Part shown: positions 53,033 to 63,900 of the stretch, piece after piece
Position numbering within the stretch: position 1 is the stretch's first letter
Layout of the letters: each line of letters opens with the position of its first letter
From: Marsupella aquatica
Taxonomy: Eukaryota; Marchantiophyta
Assembly: GCA_973895155.1 (NCBI GenBank)
Contig: OZ316891.1
Location: 23,622,001-23,686,000 of the forward strand
DNA: 64,000 bases
Reading direction: 5' to 3'
The notes under the pieces: model-generated
What the model was told of the DNA's origin: nothing
What the model saw: the letters and a program-made list of their open reading frames with translations, nothing else
Databases searched by the model: none
Made by a program: the position numbers and the translations under genes

Positions 53033-53068
53033 AGGTACGTTCCGGCGGCGGAACACAAACCATACCTA
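53033..53068 (+). other. TTCCG box of C1
   Basis: AGGTACG, then TTCCG-GCGG-CGGAA, then CACAAACCATACCT. The AGGTA and TACCT ends pair outside the inner stem. It lies about 155-190 bp before the 3' end. The rest of 52328-53223 is non-coding. Confidence 0.8.
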
Positions 53069-53223
53069 GGAGGTGTTCGTATTTAGCAGTATGCGCACTT
53101 AGCGCTAGTTTACGAGAATAAGGTGCATTACGTGCTTCCCTTCCTGCCCGAACCCTCAGATTTACGAGGGATGTGCCCGTCTAAGCTGAAGTCTGAGTTA
53201 AGGCCGAAGCCTACGACGTGACA

Positions 53224-54030
53224 AGAACAAGCTCCAAATTTATTTGATTACTCTGCAATTCAAACTAATGAGCTGGTTGTTGATGCTCTAAAGGAAGGTT
53301 TGCAGGAAGCAAAGGATTTGTTGTGCAAGCTGAACATGTCACCAAGGAGTTCTTTGCCAACAGCAAAAAGATGATGGTGGGTTCATCCTTGGGAGGTGGA
53401 GGCAGAGACTTGGCCGGATACAAGTGTCATGAAAGAGGCTGTGTTATGTGATGATGCTGAAGACACAGTTGAGCATCAATCTACTATAGGCCCTAGACCT
53501 GAGCCCCCAATTGGAGAGTTTCTAGAGTTTGAAGATCCTGAAGAAGATCTCAATTGGATTGATTCATGGGACACTCTGGACAGTCAGGATTGTATTGAGC
53601 CACTAACAGTTGATGATTGTTCGATTGAGGTGGACACTAACCCATTTTGTGAGATGGAGACACTAGGACATGAAGTAAGGCATGTCTTGGCTGGAGTTCA
53701 AGCAGACTTAACTGATGTGCAGACACCCCGGTCAGTAGTGTCTAGTGTAACTTATGAGGGAAGGACTATCTACAAGTCCACTCTTGTGAGTCAATTGTGC
53801 TACAATCCTTTCATGTCAAAGGATAGGCTAACTAGGATAGCCCAGAAGACCTATTACACTACTGGTAAGGAGAAGGAAAATGGTGACTCTGTGACTTGTT
53901 TGTTTGACATTGGTACTGATATAGCAGTTTTGTTTGAGTTTGCTACAGAGGTTGGTCCTTCTACCAGATCATCCAAGTCAAAGAAGAGGAAGGGAATAGA
54001 TAAAGGGCCTGTTGTTGATGCAACATCTGC
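53224..54030 (+). pseudogene. Interrupted ORF K, third piece
   Basis: Continues ORF K after C1: APNLFDYSAIQTNELVV..., a TGA near 53373 (AKR-stop-WWVHPWE, probably TGG), then an acidic region (FLEFEDPEEDLNWIDSW) and a basic end (SKSKKRKGIDKG). The right limit is where C2 begins; the exact junction is not clear. The acidic then basic tail suggests a nuclear protein, but no domain is recognised. Confidence 0.55.
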
Positions 54031-54904
54031 AGACGGCCCTGTCGACCGGGTAGTGCTGAACTCGCTGTTGATGATAACCCGGACCCGAGCGGGGATGTGG
54101 CCGAAGTGATGCCGCTGCAAGTTGATCGTGCCCGGGATATTGAAGACCTCATCCGGGAGCCAAAGCAATGCCTCCTAGAAGCCGATGTATTTGCCTTTGT
54201 CAAAGAAGTACCCTGATACTTCTTTGGGTCGGTAAAGCTCGCTTTGGGATGGATAATCAAAGTTAAGGAGATAGTGGTGTTGTCCTGCTAGGCGGATGGC
54301 TCTCTTGTATTCGCGTTCAATCTCGTATCGGCGCAAGTTGGCGTGTTTCAATGAGTCAGCCAAGTGCCCTCTGATAGACAGGAACTGAGTCCAAAATCGT
54401 ATGGCCAAACTGGAAAGGATTGTGTGCGACATTCAGAGGAGATAACAGGTGACTAAGGAAAAGTGAGAGAGAGACGGGGTCAAAGCTAGCGCGTGAACTG
54501 AAGAACTGGTGCACTGCAAAGGATCGGCCACCTTTTATACCCTGAGAGCTCGTCGATCGCCCGACGCCTCCTTGTCGCTTATAGGCCAAGCCTTTCATGC
54601 TCGCAGTGTACCGGCCCCTTCGCCGGTCCGGGTCAACTCGTGTCAGTGGCCGCCTCTCGGGGTTTGTTATACGGACCTGAGGGGGGAAAGGGGGCCCATT
54701 ACACGCTCACAACCCGGGCGTGCGAATGGAGACCCACCGCCAGCCCGAACATGAATTCCCCTTATTGACTAATGATTTCCTACTCATAATGGCTACCTAA
54801 ATACTGTTGTTATGCTAATAATAACGGCCTAAGATACCCCTAACGCGCATGCTAAGCGCGGTTAGACCGGATCACTCATTACCCGTCGTATCGGCGGCAT
54901 CACA
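54031..54904 (-). mobile_element. Element C2, 5' end of a C-type copy, truncated
   Basis: On the minus strand it starts TGTGATGCCGCC at 54904 and follows C1 through its TATA box and gag-like start (MSHTILSSLAIRFWTQF, ATG near 54432). It includes the same in-frame stop after KYIGF (near 54175), and then breaks off after RSTG near 54030. The 5-base TSD after its start would be tagct, but its other end is missing. It sits against Ty3-J on the right. Confidence 0.75.
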
Positions 54905-56213
54905 TAGCTCCCTGTTTAATTGTGAAGCATCCTCGCAAACATCACTCTCGACGTCGTCGTCTTGATAGTGGTACTTCTTCACACGATCATAACTAACTCG
55001 CGTGGGTAGTAAATCGCCGACGTACGTTGCAAGTTCCAAAGATCCGTTAGGATAGATCTGATTGACTAGGAAAGGCCCTAACCAATGGGTATGAAGCTTC
55101 CCCAGAAACTGCATGTACCTACTGTCGTACAGCAGGACTAGATCGCCTGTCATGACGTCGACCTTCCGTAGTCCTTTGTTGTGCTGCTTCTTGGAAGCTA
55201 CCTGCTGCTTTACGACATGTCAAGCTGCCAGTAGCCGTGCTTCTTCTAATGCTTCAATCTGGTAAGCTCTGTCTGACAAACTTTCAGCTTCGGGTAAGCG
55301 ATCCCGAATGCTTACCCGTGGAGTGTGGACTTCAAACTCAACGGGCACCAACAAATGTTGGCCAAACACGAGAAAGTATGGGCTGTGACTCGTAGTAGTC
55401 TTGTAAGCCAGATTATATGAGTACACCGCTACGTACCACTTGTCATCCCAATCCGTTTTGTGCACGGCTACTGTCTTGTTGAGGATCTTCCCAATGATCC
55501 CATTGGCTCTCTCTGTCAGCCCATTGGCTTTAGGATGATACAGGGTAGTCTTGCGGTGCTTGACTAGGTAACGCTCCGTAAGCTGGGCTACGGTGTGATT
55601 GAGGAAATGTGTTCCACGGGTCGCTTACTAATTCCAAGGGCAGCCCGAACTGCGTGAAGATCTGCTCGTATAAGAACCTGGCACTGGTTGTAGCGTTGTC
55701 CTTTACCGTAGCCCGTGCTTCGACCCATTTGGTGGAGTAATCTATAGCTAGTAGGATGTACCTGCATCTTCGTCTTCGGGTAACGGGAGTGAATGGCCCG
55801 ATATAATCAATACCCCACTTCTCGAATGGTGCTAGCGGGAGCACAGAAGTGAGGGGGTGGTTATGGGTTCTCCTTGGGGCACCAGCCCGTTGGCACAAAT
55901 CACATCCCTTGATAAAGCGTTGTACATCTCGATGCAACGTAGGCCACCAATACCCCAAATCCAGAATCTTTCGGGCTGTCGTGAGAGACGCAAAATGACC
56001 TCCAGCTTCTTCTTCATGCAAGGCCCGCATAACAATGAGCGTCTCCTTGTACTCTAAGCAGCGTCGTAGCTTCCCATTAACTCCTTCTTTATGTAGGTGA
56101 CCCTGTATCATAAGTATGGCCTGGCCTTCCATAAAAACACAGTGGCGGCCTCCTGATTGATGTCGTCGGGGATGCGGCCTGTTAAGAGGAAGGTGATTAT
56201 TGAACCGTACCAC
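54905..56213 (-). CDS. Ty3-J integrase
   Basis: Pieces in different frames. 56213-55530 holds the zinc-binding region (ALHEEEAGGHF, then CDLCQRAG), the core Asp in GIDYIGPF and the second Asp in LVSDPWNTF, where a frameshift follows. 55465-55220 carries the downstream core (YNLAYKTTTSHSPYFLVFG). 55153-54905 is the C-terminal domain (LVLLYDS, GPFLVNQIYPNGSLEL). The Glu-containing PKANGLTER stretch lies near 55500-55530, at the frame break. It would have inserted the cDNA; it is now inactive. Confidence 0.8.
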
Positions 56214-57535
56214 GTAGGCGTTCCCGCCCCTATGTGGAATAACTCCTCATCCGGAAAAGTATCATTAATTGGTTGATTGACTGGTATGCCGTCTAGCCTT
56301 GAAAAGAAGTCGGCGTTGAGATGTGCCTTTCCTGGCCAAACCCAAACTTTGTAGTTAAATTCCTGGAGAAGTAGCACCCACCGGGCTATCTGTCCTGTCA
56401 CATTCGCTTTGTTGACCATATACTTCAGGCTATCATGATCCGTGTGGAATATGACCTTGTAGCCAAGCAGATAGTGTCGGAACTTCTTACATGAGTAGAT
56501 TATTCCCAGAGCTTCTCGATCAATGGGAGAATAATTTTTTTTGGCTGTGAATAGTTGACGGCTAGCAAAGTAGATGGGGTGGTCACGTCCATCCTCATCA
56601 AGCTGACTGAGTACGGACCCGATACAGAAGCCTGACACATCGACATACACATGGAACTCCTTATTCCAGTCCGGGGTGACCATGATAGGTGCGGTGGTGA
56701 GTCGTTTACGGAGTTCTTCGAAAGCAATCCGTCTCCTGGGTGTCTCCTTGATTACCGCGTCCTTCTTCATCATCTCAGTTAAGGGCAATGCAATTTTAGC
56801 AAAATCTTTAATGAACTGACGATAGTACCCTACACAGCCCAAGAAGGATCGTACCGCTTTTTGATCTACGGGAAACACCACCGCCATCCAAGCCGCGACC
56901 TTCTCTTGGTCCACCTCGATACCCCGTTTGGACACACGATGCCCAAGTAACACTCCCTCCTCTACCCCAAAAAAACATTTGGCGGGATAAAGCTTGAGGT
57001 TAACCTCTCGGCATTGTTGTAGCGTACGTCGTAGATGTTCGGGGTGCATGGCGATGGTTCCAAAGATGGCAAAGTTGTCGATAAATATTTCCAGAAATTC
57101 CCGTAGGAAATCGTGGAAGATATTCATCATGAGTCACTGAAACATGGCCGGGGCGTTACACAGCCCGAACGGCATTCTCCGAAATGCGAATGTCCCCCAT
57201 TCCGTAGTGAACATTGTTTTGAGCTGATCCAAGAGGCGGATCCAAATTTGATTATAACCCGAATACCCGTCAAGGAATGTATAAATTTTGTTTCGGGCTA
57301 CCATATCTAGAACCATATTCGTGAATGGTAACGGGTAATGGTCTTTCTGGGTTGCGTCGTTCAACTTATGATAGTCTTGACAGATCCAAATCTTAGGTTT
57401 TCTTTCCGTACCTCCCTTCTTTGGTAACATGACATTGGGCGAAACCCAGTCGCTAGCCATTACCGAGTAGATGAAATCTGCGGCGAGGAGACGGTGAATT
57501 TCCTCCTTCACTAAGATGGAGTACCTTGGGTTCAT
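56108..57535 (-). CDS. Ty3-J reverse transcriptase and RNase H
   Basis: 57535-57134 (MNPRYSILVKEEIHRLL to PAMFQ) then a stop, then 57130-56108. RT motifs: VMLPKKGG, FLDGYSGYNQI (first Asp), MPFGLCNAPAMFQ. The active-site YIDD is FIDN here (LEIFIDNFAIFG, near 57075), so the second Asp is lost. RNase H: YVDVSGFCIG, SPIDREALGI and FHTDHDSLKYM, all with acidic residues kept. It ends with KAHLNADFFSR. Confidence 0.85.
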
Positions 57536-57548
57536 GCAACGTTGTCCC

Positions 57549-57919
57549 GGGTATAGCGATGGAGACAGGAAACAGGAAAACAGGATTTTTTTTTCCTGTT
57601 TTAAAAATGCTATTGCCAGGAAAAAATCACTATTACCAGGAAAAATGACAATTTAAAAATGTCTCCTAAAACATGTTATTTCCAAAAAAAATTAACAATG
57701 CAATATTTTTGGCTAGCTTTGGGCGCTACTATTAGCAGCGCCGGGCGCTAGCAAAAAAAAGTGGTCGACCGGAAAAAAAACTTTTTTTTTCTCAAAAAAA
57801 AAAATTTCAGAAAAAATCAAAAGAAAATTCCACCTATTTTCCTGTTACCAGATTTTTAACCTGTTACCAGTTTATGTTATTAAATCCTGTTTCCTGTTTG
57901 CTGTCTTTTGTAAACACCT
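57549..57919. mobile_element. Mutator-like MITE
   Basis: 371 bp, AT-rich, no ORF. Flanked by a perfect 9-bp TSD CGTTGTCCC (57540-57548, 57920-57928), the Mutator signature. Subterminal inverted likeness: GACAGGAAACAGG near the left end, and CCTGTTTGCTGTC near the right end. Removing it with one TSD copy restores the Ty3-J frame except for a TAG just before it (AVR-stop-GQRCMNPRY). Confidence 0.8.
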
Positions 57920-57928
57920 CGTTGTCCC

Positions 57929-59475
57929 TATCGTACCGCATGGGCCCCCAGGTTAAAAGACTTATCCATCCCAATGGTGTACTTCCGATAGTGCTCCTTC
58001 CTTATGACTTCCACCTGGTTCCGCAAGCTCAGGTCCAGGCTTGCATCTAGCTTAGCTAACCAAACTCCTCCGTACATGGGTGGAACCAGGATCGGTTTCG
58101 GATTTGGAGTTACTTCCTCCAATTGCAGGATGGACAGGTCCCATGAGACTCGTTTCTTAAGTCTCAATCTCGGGTCCGGGCAATTGTTCGGCCGGTTCGT
58201 GGTCACTAGGTCCTGCACTGGTAGAATCAGCATCGGCTCCCTACTTAGCTGGAGCCGTGTCCTCCGTATTGATGGGCCGTTTTTGTGTTTCATTGGCCCG
58301 GGCGGTAGAGGTGCTCGGGGTGGACTCAATAGCAACCTTCGGGTAATTCAGGAGATGCGTTTCCCGGGTTGCCTCTACTCCAAAGACATCTTCCTCGCAC
58401 AGGGACAAAATGAGTTCAATCATATTGAGCTCCTCTTCCTCCAAGGTCTCCGAATCATATTCCTCGGGTCCCTATGGGGTTTCACCCTGATAATCATCCA
58501 TTGCCCATGATACTCGTACTGTGGGTGTCCCAAATCGTAGCTCCTTCTTTCCCCAATCCATGATCACACGGCCACCATACAACCATGGCCTGCCCACAAG
58601 GACCGGATAAGAGGAGGGCCAAACCGGCCTCATGACTAGGAAGTTGAGATAGAACTCCACCCCTCCTACAAGAGTGAGCACCCGCGTAAGCGTGCCCAAT
58701 GGAAGGACCCTTGCCCCGTTTGCTAATCTGATAGCTTGGGCTGTGGGTTGATACGTGAGGTATCCTAACTTGACTGATGTTTCCTCAATCATGATGTTGA
58801 CTCCCGCTCCTCCGTCTACGAGAACCATCTTGATGGTACAATTATTGATCTCAATCAAGATGTCCAGCGCTCCTAGGTCCTCGCATATCATGTTGCAGTC
58901 CGCGATCCCAACTCGGGGTAGTCACCTCCGTCGCCGACCGGTAAGCAACTCCCTCAGTTGCCGTCGGTACTGTGGATTGTTCTGCAGCAGTTGCCCCTAC
59001 CGTTGCTGTAACCGGGCAACTTTTCACGTCTGCCTTAATATCATAGTCCTCCTTTTCTTCCTTCGGCTGCTATTTGGCTTCCTCCTCTTGCTTTTCTTGC
59101 TCCTATCACCGGGCAGCCTCAGCTACTTTGATGTCTTTATTGATTGCCTTCTGGTATTCTTGAGCTTCGTAGGCCTCCAACTGTTTCTTTGCCAATTCTT
59201 CGGTGTGGGGGTAAAATAGCTTTGGGTCGTCTTGACGGTAGTCATTGTCCTTCTTCGGGGGTATATCTATTGCTGGCTACACTGGAGTAGTATCTTGCTT
59301 TTTCCTGCGTTTCTCTTCCTGTTTCTCTTCCTTCCGCTTGGCTCTTGTTGACACTTGGTAGCACTCAGCCTCGTCAGATGGATTAGGGTGCTCCGCCACG
59401 TCCACCAAATTTACCCACTCGGTGTTGTCATCTTGCCAGTCCACAACAATCATTTGGACGACTGCATCGCTTGTG
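57929..59475 (-). CDS. Ty3-J protease and flanking polyprotein
   Basis: 58891-58472 is a retropepsin: ILIEINNCTIKMVLVDGGAGVNIM (active Asp in VDGGAG), then LLGTLTRV-like beta strands and VLVGRPWLYG. 58335-57928 is the linker to RT (NPRLRLKKRVSWDL). 58920-59475 is a Lys/Glu-rich, low-complexity remnant of gag or spacer with several stops (EKQEEKRRKKQ). It is cut by E2 at 59476. Confidence 0.75.
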
Positions 59476-60901
59476 TGTGGTGCGTCCCATGGCTCCCCAA
59501 ACCCAAGAAACCCTCCCCCCGCCCAAGCCGATTCCCGCAGGTTTTGTGCTTGGCGAGGCCGTTTCCGCGGCTTAGCGGCATGGGACGCTGCTAACCTCCT
59601 ACTACTACTATTAATATTTTACACACATATACTGGACAGATCCTTCATCGGGTCATGAGATACGCAGTTGGCCCAATCTATGCCTTCTCTTGTCTTTCCC
59701 TCCTGTTGGTTAGGTATATTTGGATTCCGCCGCCGGAATGATCCCCAATTGGTTTGGTTAAGCCGCTAAGACCTCTCTCAGCTTGACACATCCAACTCTC
59801 ACTCCCTTGCTTACTTCTCTTCTTCTTGTTGATGTGGGCACTCTTCACACAAGTTAATGCGACACACAAATAGCAAAATGACTCCTTCTGACTGAGTTAT
59901 ACCATGCACTTGCAATACAAACAGTACATCTCATACACAAGCTCTGCGAACTAAGCCGTGAGGCCAACTCTATTCAGTTCTTAGGTATGAGAAAACATGA
60001 ATATACACAAGGTCACTGTATAACTAACCGAGAGCTTCTCTTACTACTTGATCCCAGCCCTGCTGGTGCAACTAAAAACTTGCGAAAGAAGAGGCCCTGA
60101 ACTCCCTGCAGCCCAGGTACTTATCCTGGTTGTGGATCCGCCTGATTCCTTGCAGCGTAAGCCTAATCTATCTACTGTAATCTACCTAACTATAATCTAC
60201 CTATGTACAGCAAGGCAGGAGCACAAGTGTCGCCCTCACCCGTGGATCCAAAATCCCACTAATCTAAGTGTCAGAGCCGACTCTTGGTCCTGATCCTAAA
60301 TCTAAACTTGGAGATCAGTGCCCGCCCTGCCCACTCACGCCTCCTACCTCCACGTCCGCCTTCCCTAAAAGGGACGGCGCCCTTACACCGTCACGACACC
60401 GGTGGCTGGTTCTCAATGGATGCCCCCAACGTTTCCTCCGCAGCCACTACCGTTGGTCCGTCCACTGACAGATTACCTGCCCTTGACCGAGTCAACTCTT
60501 CATCAGCCTGACTGGGTCCACCCCCGGCTTCGGCTTCATCATCGGTCCTGGCCTCCGATACGGCTACGGCCTCCGATACGGCTCAGGCCTCCCCAGCATG
60601 TTCTAGCGGAGGATCCGGTCCATCTCCACTTCCTAGGACTGGTGGATCCACCGCCGTGCTGATGCCGGAGATTGGTGTCGGGTTTATCCTCTCGGTCACC
60701 TCGGCTTGAGAAGCCGTATAACTCCCAGACCTAGAAGGTTTTCGCTTCTTCTTCTTCCCTATTTTGACAGCCAGTTCCTTCCCCTTGCTACCTACCTTTG
60801 GCACCGGGGTGAGTGTTTTGGCTTGTCCAGTGGCCAATACTACCCCTGGTAACTGGGTTCCCCCAATTGGAGTTGGACCTGATGAAGCCAAGCATTTAAA
60901 T
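59476..60901 (-). mobile_element. Element E2, 3' part of an E copy
   Basis: Matches 16853-18284 of E1 closely in the same orientation (3' end of the element at the left, coding strand minus). Left boundary TGTGGTGCGTCCC at 59476; the 5 bases before it, ttgtg, would be its TSD. It includes the TTCCG box at 59711-59744 and the C-terminal coding part (about 60891-60583: SSGPTPIGGTQLPG). It shows the empty site of G (cctgatgaagcc, near 60880). It is cut by E3 at 60902. Confidence 0.8.
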
Positions 60902-63900
60902 TGTGATGCCTAGCTAGGAATCACTCGGCCAGTTAAGTAGGTAAAGCAGGAATGCACCCTGGAAACACCTTAGTATAGGGACAAAACAAGGAAAATATAA
61001 ACAATTAGGGGCGACTATGGAACCCGGGCCGAGGCCGGAGGTAAGGACATTGGGGGTGAAAACTCGATTAGGGTTAGGGCGCGCTAAGCATCGGCGGCTA
61101 GGAAGGATCAACGGGAGGAAGGACCGGAAGAGGAGAGGGGTAAGGAGCGCTTGCAGGAGATGGTGGCTCATTTGCGAGCACAAACTAGGCAGACGACTAC
61201 GGGAGGCCAACTACTGTCAGCTGCTTAGGCAAGCACTCGGGGAGAGAGTAGATACCGACGATCGACCTAAGGAGGGTATGAGCAATGTCAATCAAGCGGC
61301 ACATTTCTGGGGATGCCTGTTCGAACGGGCAACTAAGTACATCAAGACTTACAAGGACGAAGAATCAGAAAGGGCAGCTCGAGAATGACAGGAGCTCGCT
61401 TGATTGTGGGAGCTGCAGAAAACGGCTTTCTTAGGAGGCAAACTCATCAAGGCCGAGTTCTTGTGGACTCCTACTTCCAATCAGCTCGACGATCTTTTGT
61501 TTTGCGAAGACAGAATCATCGGCATTCGAGAGGCCATCAAGAACTGCAACGACATACACTGGGAATTGAAGGGTAGCACGGAAAGGTGGACCCAGGCAAC
61601 AGTGCTAGGAGAAACCTCCACGGCAACCGAGATGAAGAGGAAGGGAGCCGTCAACGATGAAGCCACCCCGGCCAAAAGAACGAGGTCGGCGGCACCAATG
61701 AAGCCAACCGAGCAGCAGAGCAGGAGGCAGGGAGAAGCCAAAGTGGAGGAGGTCGATCCCATTAATGCCATTCCAACCAGGGATGACACCTGGAAGGGCT
61801 GGGTGGCAACTCTACCAGTGGAGGTGCAACTACATTTTGCACGGGAGGAGGATGCATGCTTTACGGCCATGCAGACCAAGAAGTACCAAGGCTTCATGGC
61901 CGGATCCGGCTTAGAGGCCTTTGTAAGATTACCATGGCTGAAGCCGGAGGTGCCGGATTCAGACCTATTAGAATTTGTGGGGTCATGGGAACCCGAGACC
62001 AATTGCACGAGGATATATGGGAAGGATTTCTATCTTACTCCCAAGGTAATTGCCGAAGTGTTTGGCTTGCCGATAGGCAATAAGACCAAGGTTGATACCA
62101 GGAAGACCTTGCCTGACAAAGAGTTCTGGTCGTTCCCCGGGCCATCAACGAAGAATGGCTTCTTCCGGAACACCTGCACCAACCCACACATAGGAGAGAT
62201 GATCGACTTCTTGCGGGTGACCATGCATTGTAACTTGCCGAGGGCAGAGATTGGCAAGGCACAGGTCTATCTGGCAGAGAGGCCAGACCCAAGCCGGGAC
62301 TACAATGGGCACCTCCTCAACCAATTGAAGAAGATCTTAAAGGAGGAGCAGCAGGTAATCGGCATGGGGAGCGTGTCGCGGCTTGGCTATCACATGCCGC
62401 TGTTGTGCCGGTATGCCAGAGGTCAGACCTTTGCCCCAGTACTTCCCCTGCAGGTAAGGACACCCGAGGAAGCTCCAGCACCGAGGCCGGTAGCAGAAAA
62501 GCCTCAACCACCTGTTAGCCCTACGATTGAGCAGGTGTTTAGGCCAAGGAAGGAAGACTTGCCGATGCAGCAACCAGGCATGCAGAATCTGCTACTACTG
62601 GAGAAAGAAAAGAGATCGGCAACGACAACGGCAACGGCAACAATGCAGGACACTGCCCCAGAGGTCAACCTAAGCAGACTTAGAAGGGAAAACCCCTTTA
62701 CCGGAAATAAGGAGAGAATCAGGCCAGAATCCAAGCCAGGTGTTCGAATGTACGTAGGAGTCTCAAGCTCAGAATCTGAGGCAGAATTGCCTGAAGCTCC
62801 TACCGACGAAGAAGAGAGGGAGAAGCCGGAAGTCCAAGAAGTAGAGGAGGCAGTGGAGGACTGCAGCCATGATAACTCCGGCTATGGGTCGGACCATCAC
62901 GTTCCAGGAGTAAGGACCTGTGTCCGGTTTATCCCCACACTTCCAAGGGTAGTACGAGGGGACCCCAACCAGCAGAGTAGCCCTGAGTCTCCCCCACCAG
63001 ATGTTTCTCCCCGAGCTTTGACGGCATAAAACAGACGGCGCAGGAATTTCAGGAGCGAATCAGGCAGGAAGGGGAGGCAGCCCTGGCTAGGGAAAAGGAT
63101 TTACCAGGAGGAGATTGGCCGGAGGACATCAGGCGGCTAGCCAAAAAAGGAAGCAAACCTCTAGCCACGATTGAAGAGATCCGCAAGACGGCTTGGGAGT
63201 AGAGGCCGCGATGGGCGATGCCGATCACTTCTACTTACTCCACCTACGCTAAGAATAGAGCCATGGAGTATGGTGAGATGTGTGGGGAACTTGCGCTCGG
63301 CATCTTTGGGGAGGAGTTGGAGGTAGGACCCTTTTTCCATAGGGAGCAGTTGGAGAAGCACCAATAAGATGAAGCGGTGGTTTTAGAGAGAAGCAAGAAG
63401 GACGAGGTCATCCGGTGGCTTAGGAGGATGGAAGCCGAGATTGAAGATCTAAGGGCGGCCAAGAAAGCCCAAGATGAACTGCGGATTAAGCGGCATGAGC
63501 TGAACATCATGCAGGGGCAGTTGGACACAGCGCAGGCTGATAGTCAGATTATCAAGGATAAACTGACTCAGACCCAGGGAGAATTGGCCGATGCAATCAA
63601 GGACAGGGAGAAATGGAAGAAGGAGCTGAGAGACGCAGAGGAGGCCCATATAGCAGTCAACAACTGGGTCATGGCGGAGACCCAAAGAAAGGAATGGGCG
63701 TTGAAGGGGGAGCTCGAGAAAAGCCGCGGAGCCCTTGAGCAGAAGGAGGCCGAGTTAGGGAAATCCTATCAAGGGATTATTGCGTTGCAGCAGGAGCTTG
63801 CGTCCCTAACGGCTAGCTTCAAGGCCGACCTAAGGGAGAAGGACGATATGCTCGATCAGACTTATGCCAAGATGAATAAAATGGAGTCTGAGATCGTGAC

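Larger units (their letters stand above)
49234..53223 (+). mobile_element. Element C1: LTR-less element with TTCCG box
   Basis: 3,990 bp, starts TGTGACGCCGCC and ends CTACGACGTGACA. The TSD AGAAC is at 49229-49233 and 53224-53228, and the ORF K frame is restored exactly. I searched the last 900 bp for a copy of the start and found none, so there is no LTR pair. It holds a promoter-like TATA, one ORF of 875 codons and the TTCCG box. The start (TGTGACGCCG) and the complement of the end (TGTCACGTCG) share 8 of 10 bases. Confidence 0.85.
54905..59475 (-). mobile_element. Ty3-J, gypsy element, both ends missing
   Basis: Gag/linker remnant, protease, RT, RNase H and integrase on the minus strand. 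C2 abuts the end of its integrase gene, E2 interrupts its gag-side part at 59476, and a MITE sits between protease and RT. No LTR is in the window. It is a lineage distinct from Ty3-A: no methyltransferase, no PHD finger. Confidence 0.85.
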
